Notes under the pieces: generated by a model
What the model saw: the letters and a program-made list of their open reading frames with translations, nothing else
Databases searched by the model: none
Told to the model about the DNA's origin: nothing
Program-made: the position numbers and the translations under genes
Assembly: GCA_016787045.1 (NCBI GenBank)
Contig: JAEUVA010000025.1
Coordinates: forward strand, 1 to 64,000
Source: Chitinophagales bacterium
GTDB taxonomy: Bacteria; Bacteroidota; Bacteroidia; Chitinophagales; LD1
Reading direction: 5' to 3'
Length of the DNA stretch: 64,000 nucleotides
In this document: piece after piece, positions 61,073 to 64,000 of the stretch
How the letters are laid out: each line of letters starts with the position of its first letter
How positions within the stretch are numbered: position 1 is the stretch's first letter

Positions 61073-61109
61073 AAAAAAAATCCGAAGCACCTCGCTTCGG
61101 ATTTTTTTT
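61073..61109 (+). terminator. Strong rho-independent terminator
   Basis: Stem of eight A-T pairs plus TCCGAAG / CTTCGGA (61081-61087 with 61095-61101), 7-nt loop, then a run of eight T. 18 bp after the stop of the preceding gene. Confidence 0.92.
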
Positions 61110-61160
61110 GCCCTTTGGGTAGTACTCCCCCTGCTGCTTACGCAGAACAAAAATACCAGC

Positions 61161-61249
61161 CGTATAACTACGATGCCTTCTTCAACCGGGCGCGCATCTG
61201 CACTACGCGGGCGCTTTGCAGCTCTTTGCAGATAATTTTGGAGATTTAT
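61161..61249 (-). repeat. Direct repeat: detached 3' end of the hydrolase gene
   Basis: About 89 bp matching 61905-61993 at roughly 90 percent; the first 38 bases are identical. On the - strand it reads ISKIICKELQSARVV then QMRARLKKAS and a stop, the end of the hydrolase with two changes (Arg to Cys, Arg to Gln). The DUF4258/MqsA-type cassette lies between the two copies. Confidence 0.88.
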
Positions 61250-61305
61250 AGGGCAAAGTAAACTGATGAAATACTACTTAAAGACAACTGTGCAACATTA
61301 AGCAC

Positions 61306-61533
61306 CTACGCTGCTTTTAGCTTGATGACTTCCAACTCAGTACCATTATTAAACCTATCTTCGGCAATAGCCAAAACCGTACGAGTAGTAGCTTGGCTAA
61401 GCAGATAGTTGCTGCAAGTATCGCATACTTCTGCCTCCACATCTTTAATTAACACAATGCACGAATCCCGCTCCAGCTTCACGGTCACTTTTCCGGGTTT
61501 ATACACCCCATGCTTACAAATCAGGCAGTTCAT
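61306..61533 (-). CDS. MqsA/YgiT-type zinc-finger antitoxin
   Basis: 75 residues with two CxxC pairs: Cys3/Cys6 (CLIC) and Cys37/Cys40 (CDTC), the YgiT/MqsA N-terminal zinc domain; the HTH half of full MqsA is missing. Such proteins neutralise an adjacent toxin. Its ATG overlaps the stop of the DUF4258 gene by one base (TAATG). Confidence 0.82.
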   Translation of the reverse strand: MNCLICKHGVYKPGKVTVKLERDSCIVLIKDVEAEVCDTCSNYLLSQATTRTVLAIAEDRFNNGTELEVIKLKAA

Positions 61534-61826
61534 TACTTTCGTTTTCTGGTTTTAAAATCGGCCTCAAACTTTTCGGTATTTGGCTCATAAGCCGTTATCA
61601 CAAAACAAATTTCCTCCACATCATCAAAGCCAACCACCAAGTGCAACGGTCGGCCATTAACCAAAGCAAACATCAACCTGCTTGCAAACGGCTTATCGCT
61701 TAGATACTCTTCAACCACCTCACCATTCCGTACAACGTCTTCAACTTCGCGCTCCTCAATACCCCTCTTAGCCATAAACTCAACAGCATGGTTGGTGTAT
61801 TTTAATACCTTACATCGCATCAGCAC
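61533..61826 (-). CDS. DUF4258 putative toxin
   Basis: 97 residues; starts LMRCKVLKYTNHAVEFMAKR, contains GIEEREVEDVVRNGEVVEEY and LHLVVGFDDVEEICFVITAY, the DUF4258 pattern of a RelE-like small fold with a basic tail (KTRKRK). First gene of a toxin-antitoxin pair with the YgiT-type gene. The pair is flanked by direct repeats of the neighbouring hydrolase 3' end. Confidence 0.8.
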   Translation of the reverse strand: MLMRCKVLKYTNHAVEFMAKRGIEEREVEDVVRNGEVVEEYLSDKPFASRLMFALVNGRPLHLVVGFDDVEEICFVITAYEPNTEKFEADFKTRKRK

Positions 61827-61904
61827 ACGAAGTTAAAAAAATACCTCACAGACCATATTGGCAAGTATGCGTAGTGCATGATAGGTAATAAATCCAAAGT
61901 GTAT

Positions 61905-61993
61905 CGTATAACTACGATGCCTTCTTCAACCGGGCGCGCATCCGCACCACGCGGGCGCTTTGCAGCTCTTTGCGGATTATCTTAGAAATCTCT
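61905..61993 (-). repeat. Direct repeat: intact 3' end of the hydrolase gene
   Basis: The counterpart of 61161-61249. It covers the last ~27 codons of the intact hydrolase gene and seven bases beyond the stop. Confidence 0.88.
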
Positions 61994-62604
61994 TTGGCGC
62001 GGTTCACAATCATAAAGTGCGTGCCACCAGGTATAAGCACCGCATCTTTCACATAATAATCGGGGAAAATGCTATCGCGCGTGCCGTGAATGTGCAACAC
62101 ATTATCGGGCACTTCTTCGTTTTTCCAATGGATAACCTGATCTACCGCCCACTCATTAAACTCAATATCGGCCTCGCGGATCATGTCTTCTATCAACGCA
62201 AAATCGGGCTTGCTCAGTTTGCCCAGCAACAACTGCAACCAAAACCTAAACTTAATCACCAGCTTGCCCGATACCAATCTGTGAAACTTAATAGAGTTAA
62301 GAAACAACAATTTGAGCGGACGCTCGTGGTAGTTTTTAATACTGCTGATAAGAATAGTGCGCTGAGGGTTTATCAGCTTAGCCAACTCGGTGGCTACAAT
62401 ACCGCCAAAACTCATACCTATCAAAATGGGTTGGGTATCTTTCTTAATCTGCGGCAGCAGTTTCTTTACGTAGGTCTCAATGCGCTCGCCTTTTTTGTGT
62501 TTGGGCCATTTAATGTGTACCACATCGTAACCGCTGAGGTCCAGGTTCTGAAAAATTTTATCGTTTGCTCCCACACCGGGCAGCAGATATATGGTTTGCG
62601 CCAT
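61912..62604 (-). CDS. Alpha/beta hydrolase
   Basis: 230 residues: nucleophile Ser65 in IGMSFGG, acid in HIHGTRDSIFP, and His in PGGTHFM, giving a complete triad in order. Starts MAQTIYLLPGVGAND with the usual oxyanion stretch. No signal peptide; substrate unknown. Its 3' end was the apparent target of the toxin-antitoxin cassette insertion. Divergent from the acyltransferase gene. Confidence 0.88.
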   Translation of the reverse strand: MAQTIYLLPGVGANDKIFQNLDLSGYDVVHIKWPKHKKGERIETYVKKLLPQIKKDTQPILIGMSFGGIVATELAKLINPQRTILISSIKNYHERPLKLLFLNSIKFHRLVSGKLVIKFRFWLQLLLGKLSKPDFALIEDMIREADIEFNEWAVDQVIHWKNEEVPDNVLHIHGTRDSIFPDYYVKDAVLIPGGTHFMIVNRAKEISKIIRKELQSARVVRMRARLKKAS

Positions 62605-62627
62605 ACCGTTTTTTTAGTGAATAAACT

Positions 62628-62656
62628 TTCGCAAAAACTACGCTATGTTTTGCGAA
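62628..62656. promoter_or_regulatory. Inverted repeat between hydrolase and acyltransferase genes
   Basis: TTCGCAAAA (62628-62636) and TTTTGCGAA (62648-62656), perfect 9-bp arms with an 11-nt centre, and a further half-site CGCAAAA at 62671. Placed in a divergent promoter region, it suits an operator. Confidence 0.4.
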
Positions 62657-62720
62657 CACGTATTTTAGAACGCAAAATGAAATTGAAAGTTTCCGCACCA
62701 TTTCCAAAACAGTTTTCCAC

Positions 62721-63587
62721 ATGAGCCGTCAATCGCCCAAGCTACAGCGCATCAGCACCTTCGATTTTACACCGCCATCTAAAGTATTTGCACGCAGTTT
62801 TATTGCTCCGTTCAAGTTCTACTTTGCTCCGCAGTTTTTTGGGTTAGATGAACTGGATGTGCGCAAGCCGGCCATGTATGTAAGCAACCACACCATACTG
62901 GGTGTACTGGATGGCTACCCCTTTGCCATAGAGTTGTATTTAAAAAAAGGGATAGTACTCCGCGCCTTGGCCGATAGCAACCACTACCGCATACCGTTTT
63001 GGAAAGAACTGATAACCGAGCGGTTGGGTGTGGTAGAAGCCAGCCGCGAAAACTGTGCGGCACTCATGAAACGCAAAGACAGTTTGGTGGTTTTCCCCGG
63101 TGGCACCAAAGAGATATGCAAAAAGAAAGGCGAGCAGTATATACTGAAATGGAGCGACCGCAAAGGGTTTGTGCGCATGGCTATGGAGCATGGTTACGAC
63201 ATTATACCCGTGGCGGCTGTGGGTGCCGAGGAGGCATATACTGTAGTAAAGGATGCCAACGATTTTTTGAAAACTCCGTTCGGAAAATTTTTGTCGTTTA
63301 TAGGCGTGACAAAGGCCTACTTTAAAAATGGCGACCTAATACCTCCTACGGTAGCGGGTATTGGCAATACCATCATCCCCCGCCCGGCTAAGTTGTACTT
63401 TAGTTTTGGCAAACGGATTTCTACCAAAGCACATCAAAAAAACTATGGCGATGAAGCCACGCAAGAGCAAGTAAAAAAACAAGTAGAAGAAGCGCTGCTG
63501 GCCGAGTTTGAAAAACTGTTTGCCATCCGCGATGCCGATACCGACCGCAGCAAATGGCGCAGGTTGCTGAATATGAAAAAGCAGTAA
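62721..63587 (+). CDS. Lysophospholipid / MGAT-like acyltransferase
   Basis: 288 residues. YVSNHTILGVLDGYPF holds the family's catalytic-type His with a downstream Asp, and VVFPGGTKEI matches the FPGG-x-x-E motif of DGAT2/MGAT-like acyltransferases; IPVAAVGAEEAYTVV follows as usual. It should transfer acyl groups to a glycerolipid at the membrane. Exact substrate unknown. Its stop is 9 bp from the convergent bestrophin-like stop. Confidence 0.82.
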   Translation: MSRQSPKLQRISTFDFTPPSKVFARSFIAPFKFYFAPQFFGLDELDVRKPAMYVSNHTILGVLDGYPFAIELYLKKGIVLRALADSNHYRIPFWKELITERLGVVEASRENCAALMKRKDSLVVFPGGTKEICKKKGEQYILKWSDRKGFVRMAMEHGYDIIPVAAVGAEEAYTVVKDANDFLKTPFGKFLSFIGVTKAYFKNGDLIPPTVAGIGNTIIPRPAKLYFSFGKRISTKAHQKNYGDEATQEQVKKQVEEALLAEFEKLFAIRDADTDRSKWRRLLNMKKQ

Positions 63588-63596
63588 TGCTCTCCG

Positions 63597-64000
63597 CTAC
63601 ACCAAAATGTTATTCTGCGGCTGATGCGGTTTGGGCAAATCGGTTTCGCCCAACATTTCGCGCAGGTCTATTTCTATAGTACGGCTGATGGCGGTAATGG
63701 GCACATCGTTAGCACTGCCCTCAAAAGGGCTTTCGGATGACTCACCAATTTTTTCCATGGTAGTAAATATCCAGCCCGATAGTGCGCTAAAGGGTACGTT
63801 GAGCCATATTAGCCCTTGCCCAAATTTCTCAAACTCTTTGAGCATACCCAGCGGCAACAAAATGATGAAGATGGTAATGAACCACAAGTTGAGTGTAGCG
63901 TACTGGCGCGGGTAAGGAAAGTTTTTGATGCGTTCGCTGGCGCCTTGTTGGTTGTATAGCTCTACCAGCATTCGTTCTAAATCCATGTGGCGGAAATCTT
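63597..64000 (-). CDS. Bestrophin-like membrane protein (5' end beyond window)
   Basis: The frame is open to the right edge, so the start lies outside; the Met at 63986 is internal. Visible ~134 residues: two membrane segments (about LNLWFITIFIILLPLGML and WLNVPFSALSGWIFTTM), then the signature IGESSESPFEGSANDVPI and IEIDLREML. Bestrophins form pentameric anion channels. Only the C-terminal part is seen. Confidence 0.8.
   Translation of the reverse strand, partial: DFRHMDLERMLVELYNQQGASERIKNFPYPRQYATLNLWFITIFIILLPLGMLKEFEKFGQGLIWLNVPFSALSGWIFTTMEKIGESSESPFEGSANDVPITAISRTIEIDLREMLGETDLPKPHQPQNNILV

Overview
The window reads as chromosomal DNA of a member of the Bacteroidota, most likely a Chitinophagales/Sphingobacteriia-type organism. 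Several things visible in the sequence point there: promoters of the TTTG / TAnnTTTG type upstream of atpB, rpmB, the DUF1573 gene and the caspase gene; the rpmB-rpmG-DUF4295 cluster; an ATP synthase a-subunit with a long His-rich N-terminus; OmpA proteins carrying PD40 propellers; a PhoR-like kinase next to Pit/DUF47; and interspersed hairpin repeats of the kind common in this phylum. I saw no rRNA, tRNA, CRISPR array, integrase or transposase.

Layout. (1) 1-18.3 kb, all on the + strand: two giant surface proteins. The first is cut by the left edge and has about 280 visible Gly-X-Y collagen-like triplets; the second ends in a self-cleaving S74 chaperone domain. They are followed by an OmpA/PD40 envelope protein and a three-gene cluster of exported WD40-CARDB-caspase protein, CHASE2 membrane protein and FecR-like protein. 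(2) 18.3-39.1 kb, mostly core genes on the - strand: phosphate uptake and sensing, an aminotransferase, DUF1573, a large M1 peptidase, TPR protein (+), sulfate activation (cysCDN), a carboxylesterase (+), a twice-frameshifted AAA/TOPRIM ATPase (+), engB, ftsY, DUF4295, L33, L28 and atpBEFH without atpA. (3) 40.2-59.1 kb, accessory and visibly more AT-rich: a sigma-like/ImmA-IrrE operon divergent from a multiubiquitin - E1(ThiF) - DUF6527 operon; a type I restriction-modification operon with embedded BRO and GxxExxY genes; a PIN toxin-antitoxin pair; and a seven-gene operon of membrane proteins (two DUF4407-type, one with a transglutaminase-like domain). (4) 59.1-64 kb: a repeat array, a protein with a carboxypeptidase-regulatory-like domain, a DUF4258/MqsA-type toxin-antitoxin cassette lying between direct repeats of the 3' end of a hydrolase gene, an acyltransferase and a bestrophin-like gene cut by the right edge.

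How it fits together. The 40-59 kb block looks like a defence island: nucleic-acid defence (type I RM), a ubiquitin-like conjugation module under possible control of its own sigma-like/metallopeptidase partners, a toxin-antitoxin pair and an uncharacterised membrane operon. Two copies of a related inverted-repeat element, 11.9 kb apart, bracket the ubiquitin-like and RM genes. A family of 21-bp repeats beginning TCGTTT forms three separate arrays (10.8, 52.5 and 59.7 kb) plus a lone unit at 39.3 kb. The best candidates for something undescribed are the exported caspase-CHASE2-FecR cluster, the DUF4407/transglutaminase-like operon, the multiubiquitin locus with its divergent regulators, and the 21-bp repeat family.
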